NCBI GenBank assembly: GCA_905250075.1
Contig: CAJNOP010000010.1
Span: forward strand, 62,001 to 126,000
Length of the DNA: 64,000 bases
From: Rotaria sp. Silwood1
Lineage: Eukaryota > Rotifera > Eurotatoria > Philodinida > Philodinidae
Direction of reading: 5' to 3'
Under the pieces are notes generated by a model, which was given only the letters and a program-made list of their open reading frames with translations, ran no database searches and was not told the DNA's origin. Below, piece after piece: positions 52,101 through 63,644 of the stretch. Each line of letters opens with the position of its first letter. Position 1 is the stretch's first letter. Made by a program: the position numbers and the translations under genes.

Positions 52101-55100
52101 GGCAAAAAAAAAGATGAACATCTTTTCGTAATTTTAATAGTACACCTATTTTTGAATATAATGTCTTTTATGATTTCAAAATAAAAAAAATTCTTCATAT
52201 TATCAAAATTATCTCAGTTTTAAAGATTAATCGCGATTGATCAATAATTTTTCGAATAATTCGATAAATTGCACTTAATCGATAATTAATTAAATAATTG
52301 CGATTTTATTGGAGATTTTGTAACAAACTTTAACAGTCAATATAAATGTATAAAAATCAATGTTTTTTTTTCAATGCTTAAATCAAGCTCGACAGTAAAA
52401 TGATATATAAGTATTATTTTACATAAACAATTTTGTAATACTTATGGAAGACTTTCCTCAGATGAAATAAACTTACAAAAATCTTACTGTTAGATTTAAT
52501 ATTTATCTAACTATAGAATGCTACTGTGAGTTTTATATGATTCTTACTATCAGATTTTTGCTAAGTCTGAGTGTCGGGATTTTGTGAGATCATATATATA
52601 ATCATAATTTTAGATCTCATTTATAAAATTAGTTTTGTGCATTGAAAATGCATCTATGAAGTGGTGCACGGTCTACTAAAATATCACTGCAAAAATAATT
52701 TAATTAATTAGATTAAATAGAAGTATATTGTCTTTTGTTGAAATTGTTTAGTTTCTTTTTATTAGATAGAGGACTTTGTTAAGAAAACGAGATGATAGAA
52801 GACAATCAAGTATGCAATGCTGTGGAAAACGCTGAAAAACCATACACGAACTGTATGAGATCTAACATAAATACCATAAGAGAATCGTACAAGATCATAT
52901 AATAGGATTACTTGACCTGAATTGTTTGGATACGTTGAGACATAGTCGTAATCTAGATTCAAGTAGTACGAATAGGTTCGATCATTGTAAGAATCGCTTG
53001 AATAATCACGACTCTATGTAGAAATCGAAGAAAACCTCTATTTTAAGTGATTTAATGGCAATATACCCTCACAATTAATTGCTCTAATAAAATCAGCGAT
53101 TTTCATGACATAGGTCATTTTTATATTTGTTTCTCTTCTGTTTTCCCTATTCGATGTTATTCTGCAAACCGTTCCTTTGTAGATTCTTTATTCAACTGTG
53201 TTTTGATCTATGATAGTAATGCCTGAAATCTTTTCATTTGGTTTACTTCTGCTTCTTTCTATTCATTAATTAAAAATGACCACATTCAAGTCTAAATCTC
53301 GAATGTCTACTTCTCTCACCAAACTTTTTTATTATTTTCAATTATTTGAGTATGTTTTATACAAAAACAAATCATGACATTCAATCTTTCAATTCAATAT
53401 TGAAGCATATAATCATGCACAAAAATTATATAAGACTTCCATTTACTTACATGTTTCACAATGATCACCAGTATACATAAAATTACAAATACATATATAT
53501 TTCGATACTAAATTTTTACATTTTCCATGTTGACCACAACGTGTATTATTATAACAACTATTAATTTCTAGAATGACATTTTCATTCAAAAATAATTTTT
53601 TGTTTTTATAAGTAATTAATAACTTACTTATTTTACATATATAATGATCACTTCGTCTTTCTAAACGAAATTTTTCTTCTAATGATACACGTCTTGTTGC
53701 TTTACTTATATCAATAATTAAACAAGTATTTCTTGCTGGTAAATCTATTAATGGTTTATATATTAATGAATATTCATTTATATTATTAATAAATAAATAT
53801 TGTTGTTCATAAATTTTTTTTCGTAAATTTAATACTAAGAAAAATAAGAAAATATTTTCTTTTTAAAACAATTTATAAAATTTACAACGTCTGCCTTGAG
53901 TAAAATTAATAGCAATACGAGGACTATCATATGATTGTGTTTCAGTGTATATTCGATTGAGAACAAAAGCAAATTCATCAATACTTTCCATATCCCATAA
54001 TTTAGCATGTAATTGACGACAACGAAGAGCCGCTAAAAATATTATTGTTTAATATTTAAATCTATTTTATAATTAAATTTTCAGATTTGTAAAAATTTTT
54101 CATTAATTTATCAATTACATTTTTCTAGATCTTGAAAAACAAAGCTGGTAGGATAATCCCTGGGAGATTAAAATAAGAAATACGATGTCGCTGTTGTTGT
54201 TGTCAATCACGAAGAGATTGTTTGATTCTATCTATTTTGAGGCACATTGCTTTACCATTCTTTTTATTTAACAACCCAGAAATGCAACTGAGATATTATT
54301 GATATACGATCTATAGCGGGGGTGAGCGAATGTTGTTAGAGTGTCTGTCACAATCTGTGGAAGACGGCAAGAATCCAAATTTCTACCTTTTTATTTCAAC
54401 ACTCATTTTCGGGCGTATTTCAGAAAATTCAGGACAATCGAAAGATATTTAGCAAAATCAAATTGAATATATCTATATTTGATTAATAAATGCTTGTAGC
54501 TTACACTCATTCGAAAAGCATCCACAATAAAAATATCAAAGTCCTTCTATTAATTTCAATACACAAATATTGTATCGTTCACGAGCTTCAAATATTAACA
54601 TATGATTAATATTATTTTTTTTTTCTTTAAGATGAAGAAATATTAGATACTTCACAATTAGCTTTTGTTAACTTTTTCAAACAATCTTTTATTAAAGTCT
54701 GTATGAAAAAGGTCTATTATCATCCATAAAAAGTAGATAGATTTGACAATGAAGATTCTATTCGTATCGACTAAACATTTTATCATATAAGAATGCAAAT
54801 AGTAAAATTTAGCCTTTCAAATTAATAATACCTAACGCATCTTACTCGTTAAACAATGTTCTGATAATAATGTCGACTTAGCATTAATATTGCTTTAAAT
54901 TAAAATTAATTGCAATATTTTCGCAATAAGATTTTAATACGAAAGTATTCATATTAGTCACAGTTATCGTCCTTGTTTTAGAATTTCATTATATTAATAA
55001 TAACTAAAATAGTTTCTTATGTGAATTCTAATACTAAAGTATTACAGTTAGTATTAATTTAATAAAATTCTAATCCTAAGTTGACACTCTCAGATTTTGT

Positions 55101-56105
55101 TAATTAAGATAGCTTATCTGAAGAATATACAGTTTGACGTATAGTGCTATGAAAACATGAACTGCATGATTATTTGTTAATAACATACAGTTAACGTGAA
55201 ATTCAAGATAGTGGATAAAAAAAGTTCGAAAGATATACAGAACTATACAAATCGCATAGAGAAAAAGATAGTTCATTGAATAAAATTTTTTCATGAAAAA
55301 ATACAAAAATATCCCCGTTTCTTCGGCCTAGTACATCTAATCGAGTTGAAACTTTTTTCATATAGATTATCATACTGTTGGAAATCGTTAGAGTTTTTTT
55401 AAATAATGTTCTGCTAGTTTTTAGCAACTCTTATAATAAAACAAAATACTCAAAACAATTTCTAGTGCCTGCAAAAAAAATTTCAACTCAAACAAATATA
55501 GCATCGCGAAGCAATGAAACGCCATTGTAATCCTAGTATCTCATAGAAGACAACATTCAAGAACTTTGTATCTATGACAATTTTTGCTTTACTGATTAAG
55601 ATTTATCTACTTTGACAATTTCAAATTTTTCTGAGGAATTCTTCTCTAGAAAGGGTAACCCTTGATGTTAATTATAAAATTAATATTGCTTGTTGTTTGG
55701 TCCGCACTTACCTTCATCAATAGATACATCATTAAATCGAATTCCTTTCGTATTGTCTATCTGTTTCGGTGGTAAATAAAAGTAACAAGAACCATTATAA
55801 AAAAAGCTTTTCAGTGGGCACACTACAAAACAAAAAAATAAATAAATCATCATTTCATATAAATACAAATAAATTTATACTAGTAACGGCATTATCAATT
55901 TTTTTAATAGCATCTTTAATTGCTTGTTTAAATCCTTAAAAAAATAAAATATCAATAAATAATTATCTTTGATAATATTTATATATATATACAAGAAAGA
56001 CATACTTATTCCTAAGTCTCTTGTATCTTCTTCATCAGATACCATATTAAATGCAACAGTATGATGATGAAATAAGCAAAGAATAATCAAAACACTTGCC
56101 AACAT
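45079..56105 (-). CDS. STRA6-like retinoid transporter with C-type-lectin-like and EGF ectodomain
   Basis: Ten exons (minus): 56105-56006, 55934-55881, 55822-55712, 54032-53886, 53834-53628, 53567-53451, 50482-50368, 49517-48586, 47737-46913 and 45791-45079; 1106 residues, all GT-AG and in frame. Signal peptide at 1-18. A lectin-like domain spans 53-204 (CPLKSFFYNGSCY; AALRCRQLHAKLWDMES; closing Cys175 and YIC204). One EGF domain has Cys 211, 217, 223, 232, 234 and 243. The first membrane helix is at about 250-271, then a multispan region. The C-terminal third matches STRA6, the vertebrate receptor for RBP4-bound retinol: RLDYSPYGRG, HPVLNVF, and RFRWALAYTLIKNEQ near the end. The lectin-like domain lacks the Cys expected to pair with Cys175 and shows no EPN/QPD or WND calcium motif. 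Exons 2-6 and 9 are phase 1-1. Risk: the long introns (1679 bp and 2968 bp) could hide a boundary between two genes. Confidence 0.8.
46150..46532. repeat. Inverted repeat (foldback) in intron 9 of the STRA6-like gene
   Basis: The left arm from about 46150 (GAATAT...ACTCTTAGCTTATTGCTGCC, TTTTATGGTAG) matches the reverse complement of the right arm ending about 46532, with short indels, arms about 170 bp. The loop is near 46345-46375. This is probably a degenerate non-autonomous DNA transposon. No clear target duplication was seen. Confidence 0.6.
50162..50179. repeat. (AT)9 microsatellite
   Basis: AT dinucleotide run in intron 7 of the STRA6-like gene. Confidence 0.8.
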
Positions 56106-57064
56106 ACTTAATCTATATAAAAAAAATAAAGCAACAATAATTATCTATACAACAAAGTTCAAAAAAAAAAGGAATACATTTTTCTTAAAATAACGAAAGG
56201 CATTGTCAATTCATTGGCTTCATCATTACTCAACAGACAGACAATGTAATGTCTATCTCATTCATTCGACATTATCAGTCTTCTTCTTCTTCTTCTTTCA
56301 AAAAAAGAAAACGAAAGATAATAAATCCTAGTGATGTATCGATTGTTTATATTATCAGACAAAATTTAACTCTATCATATATTGACTGATGAATATTTAA
56401 AAAAAAAATAAAATCTACTCATTTCATTTACTTTCAATATGTTGATCATATGAGAACATACCTACTAAGCATATCCTATTTACATAAAATTTTTTATTCA
56501 AGGTACCAATATGATAATCATTATGATGCAAACCATATAACTTATATCATTGTATTTTTGTTGTCATTACTAATTTTGAAACGAATCACAATATAACTAT
56601 TCTTCATTATCATATAGAAGTGTCTCTCAAACTATTTGTTTGCCTCTTGCGATATGTCATAAATTAATATAGAAATAACAATGAAGGTGCAGTGATCATT
56701 AAAAACAATGCAACATTTAATACACAACTCATCTATTATCCTACTGTCGAAATTAATTAACTTACATAAAAACAAATGCACATAGACGACAGTTCAATCG
56801 GATAATAACTAGTTTTGATCGACAAATGAAATTTTTACTACTTGAAACGCTTGTGTAATAAAAAGCGAAAGAGAGTTAAAACGACATACATAAATATGAA
56901 AATTAATCTTTATAACAAGGTAACTCTATTGAACATAGAATTTTTATTTTCTTTTGTTCAATTTGATTCCGTTGTCCAGTATAAGATCAAATTTGTAATA
57001 GAAAAGAAAAAAAGTCTCTTTCCTACGCGTGCATATAAAATCAATAAAAACAAAAAAAGATGAC
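56106..57064. other. Intergenic region upstream of the STRA6-like gene
   Basis: AT-rich promoter and 5' flank. A TTC-type run lies at 56281-56297. No supported coding sequence; the frame at 56842-57063 is probably spurious. Confidence 0.5.
57052..57058 (-). terminator. RNA polymerase III T-run terminator of tRNA-Ala
   Basis: Seven consecutive T on the minus strand, six bases past the tRNA 3' end, which is the normal Pol III stop. Confidence 0.8.
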
Positions 57065-57137
57065 TGGAGATGCCGGGCATCGATCCCGGTGCCTCTCGCA
57101 TGCAAAGCGAGCGCTCTACCGAGTGAGCTACATCCCC
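57065..57137 (-). tRNA. tRNA-Ala (anticodon UGC)
   Basis: 73 bases, no intron. The acceptor stem GGGGATG pairs with CATCTCC (one G-U), with discriminator A. D arm GCTC...GAGC; anticodon stem CTCGC/GCGAG with loop TTTGCAT, anticodon TGC. T arm CCGGG/CCCGG with a slightly unusual loop ATCGATG. The A box (TAGCTCACTCGG) and B box (GGATCGATGCC) fit Pol III promoters, though the B box differs from GGTTCGANTCC at two or three positions. Likely functional. Confidence 0.95.
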
Positions 57138-58816
57138 GTGCTTCTTAATCATAGAATTTGTCTATACTTGATAAATATGCAAAATATAATAATAATAATT
57201 AATGAAAAAAAATATATTGTATAAACAATATTGAACACAGCAGGAGTCATAATCTTTCGGTCAACAGATACACATATGGTTAAGATTGACAATATATAAT
57301 TGATTAAAAATCAAATTTTGTCTACAGGGCAAATTATTTCTTTTCTTTGATGTATACTAAGTGTCTCGTTTTTTTTCTTGTTAACTTACTTTTTCATATG
57401 TTATCAATGTCTGATAATATTATCGACAATAATTTTTTCTTTAAAAAAAAAAAAAAGTAATACAAGATATCAGACAATCAATGAGTAAAGTACCACATGC
57501 CAAAACATACATATATGATGTTTCTCTATTCTTCTTTCTTTTTGTTTTTTGCTCTTGTCCATTCTCTCTTTCTCCTTTCCTTTCTCTTTCTCATTCTTGT
57601 CCATCCAATGATTCCATTTCATATGATAACAAGATAGGCAAGTTATGCCGATTATAATTGAAATGACAAATATACTTAGTTTCTATGAACTTATCGGAAA
57701 TTAAAAAAACAAAAACAAATTCTATTCAACATCTGTGCTTGAACATATTGGTCATTTCATGTAGACCTTGTCGCTGACACCTATTTAGCAAATATTATAT
57801 TCGATGTGATTTATATCTTGAATGGTTTCATTTCACACATCTTCTCTCACGATGATTGATTGTCATCTTAGTTGTTGCTGTCTGGACAACTTTTTTTTTT
57901 TACTTATATCTAGCATCACTGCAAGTGCTTTGATTTATATGAAATTTAATTCTTAATTGAATTGATGTCTGATCATTTCTTTTATTGAATTTATGATAAA
58001 AGTTATGCAGAATTCTTACATAAAAGTAAATGATCTGTTCAATAGCTAAAACAATTTTGTTCTATATACATGTACATGTCGTACTGCAGTTATTGTATAT
58101 TGAATAAACAGCGAATAATAATCAATTGATTGATGACGTTATAATGAGTGATAGAAAAGTTTTTAGATAAGATGCTTGTTCATTTTTGATCTGATAGAAG
58201 AAATTTTCTTCAAACTTTGTGATCTGTTTTTTATGGAAATTATTCTAGTTACGTTTTTTATATACACAAAATTTCAGATCAAATTTGAAAATACGAGTCT
58301 CCCCCAAACTGAGAAGTTCTAGAAAATAGACAGATTATTATAGGCAAAATACCATTGAAATCCGAATGGAAACAGCTGAAGAGATTTTCTTGTTAGAAGT
58401 TTTGTTTCAGCGTTTGTTTGAGAGTAATGAATTAATCTTTGAAAAGCCTTCAAAAGTAGTTTGAATGAAATCTTTTCTATCGACTTTTTTGGTGAAACCA
58501 ATATGGACTTAAAAATGTTGTGTTTATTTTTGTTCAAGAGTAGCGAGGAACTTTTTCAAAGAGATGAACATTTATTTGTCTTGTAGAACGAACACTTCTT
58601 TCCAGAGTGCGTTGTTAAATTAAACTGTAACTTTTATCTAAGAAGTTTTTCAAAGAGTTATATTTTCAACGTAAAACAATGATCGATTTTTTAATAATAC
58701 GTATGTAGGAAACATGAAAGTCGATGTGCCTTCTCGAAAGAAAATTTCAAATGATGCATTTTGTTGGATAACTTCTCATCTACAAGTCGATATATAAATA
58801 AACATTCCAACTTCTA
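57138..58816. other. AT-rich intergenic region
   Basis: No supported gene between the tRNA and the foldback element. The minus frame at 58319-58537 has no motif. Pyrimidine-rich CT runs lie at 57535-57600. Confidence 0.45.
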
Positions 58817-59778
58817 CAGTGAGAAACAAAAGTTTAAGTGAAATTAGTTTTCCAGCATTTCTTTTGGATATTTTTTTTTCATATTATGAGGTACGGACCT
58901 GATTCAAATGGTGATATGGATAGTATGAGAGGCCAGCTACATGATGTATTATAGAACGAGACTCTATCTGCCTATTTAGATTTTTCATAATTGAAATAGT
59001 TTTTTTCTATGCAAAAACAAGTTTGAGTACCTGTCAGTATTTTGCATTTCCTAACCAAGAGATTAATGGTAAAATGAAATAAAATTATATTAATCAATAG
59101 AGCATTTCACGCTCTATCAGTTGATAAAAAAAGATTTTTTTCTCAGAGTCTATTTTCACCTTTGAAATTTGATTTTAATGAGAATCATCAGCAAAAATGG
59201 AAAAGTGAATTACCTTCCACAAACTCCCTCTTATTACAATGTTTCATAGACCGTTGGAATGAGCATTAAAAACTGAACAAAATATTGTATTTGAAGTTCG
59301 AATATCATTGATTTTTTACGCTCGCCTTATTGAAATAAAGTTTTGAGAAATATAATTAGCTGTTCTTTTTTTAACTATTTTGATAGAAGAAAAATGCTGA
59401 CTATTCTCACCAAATCAAGTTTCAAAGATGAAGATCGACTCTGAGAAAAAATCTTTTTTTTATCAACTGATGGAGCATCAAATGTTCTATCGATTAATAT
59501 AAGTTTGTTTCATTTTAGCATAAATCTCTTACTTAGAAAATGCGAAATATTGAAAGGCGCTTAAACCTTTTTTTTTGCATAGAAAAAAAATCTGCTTTAA
59601 TGATGAAAAAGCTATATAGGCAGATAGAGTCTCATTCTATAATACATCATGTAGTTGGCTTCTCGTACTATTTATATCACCATTTGAATCAGACCCGTAC
59701 CTCATAATCTGAAAAACCACCAAAAAAAAATGTGAAAATGCTGAAAAACTAATTTCACTTAAACTTTTGTCCCCGACT
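58817..59778. mobile_element. Tc1/mariner-like non-autonomous foldback element, 962 bp, TA target duplication
   Basis: The ends are CAGTGAGAAACAAAAGTTTAAG on the left, shortened here to its first 20 bases as the match CAGTGAGAAACAAAAGTTTA, and on the right the inverse CAGTCGGGGACAAAAGTTTA. The second is a typical Tc1/mariner-type terminus. Both ends are flanked by TA (58815-58816 and 59779-59780). The inverted arms continue inward for about 385 bp each (for example GATTATGAGGTACGG and CAAATGGTGATAT on both), leaving a loop of about 190 bp. No transposase reading frame exists. Divergence of the arms shows it is not brand new. Confidence 0.85.
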
Positions 59779-59780
59779 GT

Positions 59781-60876
59781 AGTTTTAAATCGCAACCTTG
59801 TATAAAAATAAATCAAAAAAAATTCTTCGAAAAACTTGAGAATTGCATTCTATTGATTTGTGTCATTTTAGCTGCTTGTATATCAGTTGTGTACAAATCA
59901 AGCTACTGAACTACTATTAAAAAATGAACGTAAAAAGTTTAAAGAGATTATGATTAGTAAGTTAAGAAAATGGCAGGCTTTTAGAACTTTATTTTTTTAA
60001 TTTATTAAATTTATCGAAATGTCGAGACTCATTTTTTTAATAGTATGTAGCACATGAGAACTAAAACCTTATCCTCATTTCTTTGTATTAAAAGGTCAAA
60101 ACAATATCGGACTTCATAATAAAATACTGCCAGATCTCTAGAAAAATAAGTCTTTATTTATTCTTATAAAATTAAATGTATATATATTATTAAAATAAAA
60201 ATTTAATTATAACTACATATTCAAAATATATCATTCATCAATCGATAGTCATTTGCTATTTAGTTAACGTAAAAAACATTCGACAAACAATATAACTTCA
60301 ACACGACATATATACATATATATATTTAGTTTAATCATCGTCTCGTTATGCTTGCCATCCAATATTGTACATCGTACAACAGAAATCAATGATTCATAAT
60401 GAATGAATGAATGAGTCTTTTGACACTTGATTGTCTTTTATGTCATCATCGAGCAGAAACTGTTCAATTGACATTATCAAATAGTGTATATACATATAAT
60501 ATGCCTTTTGTAAACAAAACAAGACAATCTTATACATTACTTTTTCTTCTATTAAATATGTATATGTCTAACAAATATATTCTATTAGATGAAGATGTAA
60601 AAATTAGGAATAGTTGTTTTTTTTTTGTCAAGTTGAAATCAGATTTCTTATTTATGTATAATTTACAAAATAAATATTAATACGAACATATAAAATCTTG
60701 TTTGATGTTTTCTTTTTCTGAATAATTTAGAAAAATATAATTGTATCAATTTATTACTGAAGCACAAAACGATGATTATTAATATTTAACATCAAAACAT
60801 ACGAATGTATTTTCTTATTTTATTATATTTGCTGAAGTTTTATTTCTATGAATGAAAAACGTTTTTTGAGTTTTTT
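59781..60876. other. Intergenic region 3' of the GM2A-like gene
   Basis: AT-rich; the frame at 60411-60680 carries no recognisable motif. Nothing else seen. Confidence 0.45.
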
Positions 60877-61554
60877 TTAACCCGATGGTTTGTGTGATTT
60901 AACAGTAAATTTAATTATAATTGATGCATAAGGTCCAACTGCATCTTGTGTATCCAATTGAATAGTAAAATCGCCTGTAGCCATGAAATTAGCAATACTT
61001 GATTGAGCATCAGGTATTTCGAGTTTTTCATTTACAATAGACAAATGTCCAGCAGGAATATTGAATGGACAATTGCAATCAATACCATATTGAGCCATAG
61101 GTTTAGGACATGTATCGGCTTTAAATGTTGGTAACATAATTTGAAGTACACGACATAAATCTGTATAAGTACATGAGCCAACCTCCATACCATCGACTTT
61201 GTAGCATCGAATTGGAAGATTAATACCACTTACTGCACGATTAATTTTTAAAGTAGTTTGTATTGTTTCTAATAATGAATAGAAAATAATATGAAATGAT
61301 TATATTATATCTCAACATAAAAAACAAATAAAAGAAGAAAAAAAAAACTTACTAATTGGACGCTTAAGATTAGCAGTAAAAGTAAGAAAAGCTTGTCCTG
61401 GATTTATAATTGGCATTGGTGTAACATCAACATTGGTAATATCAATAGCAGGTGCTGAAAGTATCGTTAATTCTAATTTTTTATATTCAGCTTGAACATT
61501 AACAATAATAGAAACGAGTACAAGAGCAATTGCAGTTGATAAAAATTTGTGCAT
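60877..61554 (-). CDS. GM2-activator-like secreted lipid-binding protein
   Basis: In vertebrates the lysosomal GM2 activator lifts gangliosides out of membranes for hydrolysis; invertebrate homologues are often expanded. Exons (minus): 61554-61353 and 61268-60877; 197 residues. Signal peptide at 1-22 (HKFLSTAIALVLVSIIVNVQA). Eight-cysteine-type pattern: Cys89, then CTYTDLC (100-106), a Cys before PKP (121), and CNCPFNIPAGHLSI (132-145), which closely follows the GM2A CHCPFKEGTYSL block. The tail VGPYASIIIKFTVKSHK corresponds to the last strand of the ML-like fold. The length fits GM2A (193). The start is chosen at the Met that opens the signal peptide; an upstream in-frame Met at 61710 would bury it. 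The intron is 84 bp. Confidence 0.85.
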
Positions 61555-62708
61555 GATACCTGTTGAATGAGTGCAAAAATAGGATAAATAATAAAATAAA
61601 GTTTGAATATTACTTGATATATTTATATTCGAGATATCAAAACGAATACGCCTCCGTTCGAATATGGAGTGATAATAATCACATATACAATTAGTTGCAA
61701 TTGGCGTCAAAGATCAGGCCATATATTGTCGAACCAATGTATAGCTTTCGACTTATCTTTTTTTGTCTTAAGCAAAATTTTCATGAAAAATGCAATTTTA
61801 TAGCTCTGAGAATCAAACATATTGCTTCGAGGTTAGCCTAAAACGAAAGACTTATCATAAAGGTGCATTCGAAGCAGTTACTCATGAATTGTACAATATA
61901 ACAGAGCGATAGTCTTATTCATATGTTATTTAAATATGAAAAGGTTTTACTCAGTTGATATTCTATTTTTAGAACTATTTATACGCTTATAAACTATTAA
62001 AATTAAAACTTGAACAAAAAAATTAAAGTCTATATTTTTTCAAATATTTTATTATCATACATCATAGAGGTAAAGTTTTATGCAGCCACTTGTTATATTA
62101 TATATCAGAAATTGCTTCAATGAGAAGAAATTATTAACAAAAGGAATTCAATGACACATTTAGTTCTTGTTTTCTTCGAAGCTTTATCAATATTAGTATC
62201 TAGGTATTAACATTACCATAGTTATATTATTTAGTAACAGTTATATTATACTCGACAATAAGTCTGATGTGCAGAGGTTTAATAAATAATTAAAAAATAA
62301 ATTAGGACAAAATTGCTATTAGTATAATCCCTATGAGATTCGAATGTTTAACAACATATAATTTTCGTTCTTGATTGAAGGAAGTGCTTGACAAATTTAT
62401 TCTGGTCAATAGTCGATGTACTTAGTATTTTGTTTATTTCAACGAAAAAATATTATCATTTAACTATAAATTTGTAGCCACAATAACAAAAAGTCAAGGG
62501 ATATGGATTATTTATCAAAGTAAGAATTTTATAATTTAGTAACAAAAAAATCTTTGCTCTGAGAAATTATGAGAAATAAAATTCGACAGTTTGGTTCATG
62601 ATAAGAAAAAAATTGTAGGATTTAACATGTTTATCGTCCAGTTTCTGTTTATATCTGGTGTTACATTATAACTAAAATCTTTCTTTCATTATACTTATAA
62701 TAAATTAG
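61555..62708. other. AT-rich intergenic region
   Basis: 5' flank of the GM2A-like gene and spacer to the foldback element. Includes TAGTATCTAGGTATTA-like palindromic words near 62190-62215. No supported gene. Confidence 0.45.
62699..62708. repeat. Target-site duplication, left copy
   Basis: AATAAATTAG, repeated exactly at 63388-63397 at the other end of the foldback element. Confidence 0.75.
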
Positions 62709-63387
62709 GGTACATAGACAGTTGAGTCTCGACAGTTGAGCCTTGACACATGAGCCTCTTAACATTTGAGCACCAGACATTTGAGCCTCGTAACAGCTGA
62801 GCCGTGAACGCTTGATCCTCGCATTAAGAGTAATCAATTTTAACTTTTGAAAAATTCTTAAATCCACAATTTGAACAAAAAAGTTAATTTTTAAATAAAT
62901 TTTAAAAAATTTAGATATCATAAAGTGTAAAACAACTTAAAACAAAATTTTATATACAAATAAAAAGAATTATTCTAAAAATGAATTGCTAAGAATTTAA
63001 ATATAAAAAGAACTGAAAATGTCGCTACTAAATTTAACTCCTACAAGCATTTTTTTCGGAACAAAAATTTCAAGCGAGCCACTTGTGTTTGCATATTTAT
63101 GAGAGAAGTGACATTCTAGTGCAGAGTATGACCTATCCATATGCTCTCGGGACCTCCACCTATGAGCTGCCAAGTACTGACTCGTCCAAATGCCTACATT
63201 CACAACAACATCTTATTTTATTTTAAGTTAAAATCTTGCCAATGCAATTTTAAAAATTGTGAATTTTAGAATTTTTTAAAAGTTAAAATGGATTGTTCTT
63301 GGTGTGAGGCTCAAATGTTAAGAGCTCAACTGTTAAGAGGCTCATGTGTGAAGACTCAACTGTCGTAGGCTCAAATGACCTGTTACC
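62709..63387. mobile_element. Mutator-like foldback element with minisatellite arms, 679 bp
   Basis: The element starts GGTACATAGACAGTTGAG and ends with the inverse of GGTAACAGGTCATTTGAG. It is flanked on both sides by the identical 10-mer AATAAATTAG (62699-62708 and 63388-63397). The left arm holds about seven units of a 14-19-bp minisatellite (consensus ACAnTTGAGCCTC) between 62718 and 62826; the right arm holds the same units inverted (63302-63375). Further inward both arms share TTTTAACTTTT(G/A)AAAAATTCT. The unique centre (about 62890-63230) has no transposase. A 9-10-bp duplication with long foldback arms fits Mutator-like elements. Confidence 0.8.
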
Positions 63388-63397
63388 AATAAATTAG
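63388..63397. repeat. Target-site duplication, right copy
   Basis: AATAAATTAG, matching 62699-62708. Confidence 0.75.
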
Positions 63398-63644
63398 CAT
63401 TCTCGAAAGAGATGACTAAACGGAATCGTTCTGTGATGCAATTTTATTGTTTCATTAAAATTTTATTTTCATTTGTTAGCATCTTCTCTTTTAAATCGTC
63501 GAATATGAATTAATTTCTCTAAAACTATATATTTATTGACAAATACTGAAACAAAACGTATAACATTTCAGAACTTTTATTTCTCCTAATAAACGGTTAT
63601 ATAACACAAATGAGATTAAATATCAAACAATATATATATATATA

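Noticed and set aside
56958..57152. 64-codon minus-strand frame over the tRNA
   Set aside because: It is the tRNA-Ala gene read as protein.
62718..62826. Short regular repeats that could suggest a CRISPR-like array
   Set aside because: Units are adjacent 14-19-bp minisatellite copies with no unique spacers, repeated in inverse order at the other end, in a eukaryotic genome; they are transposon arms.
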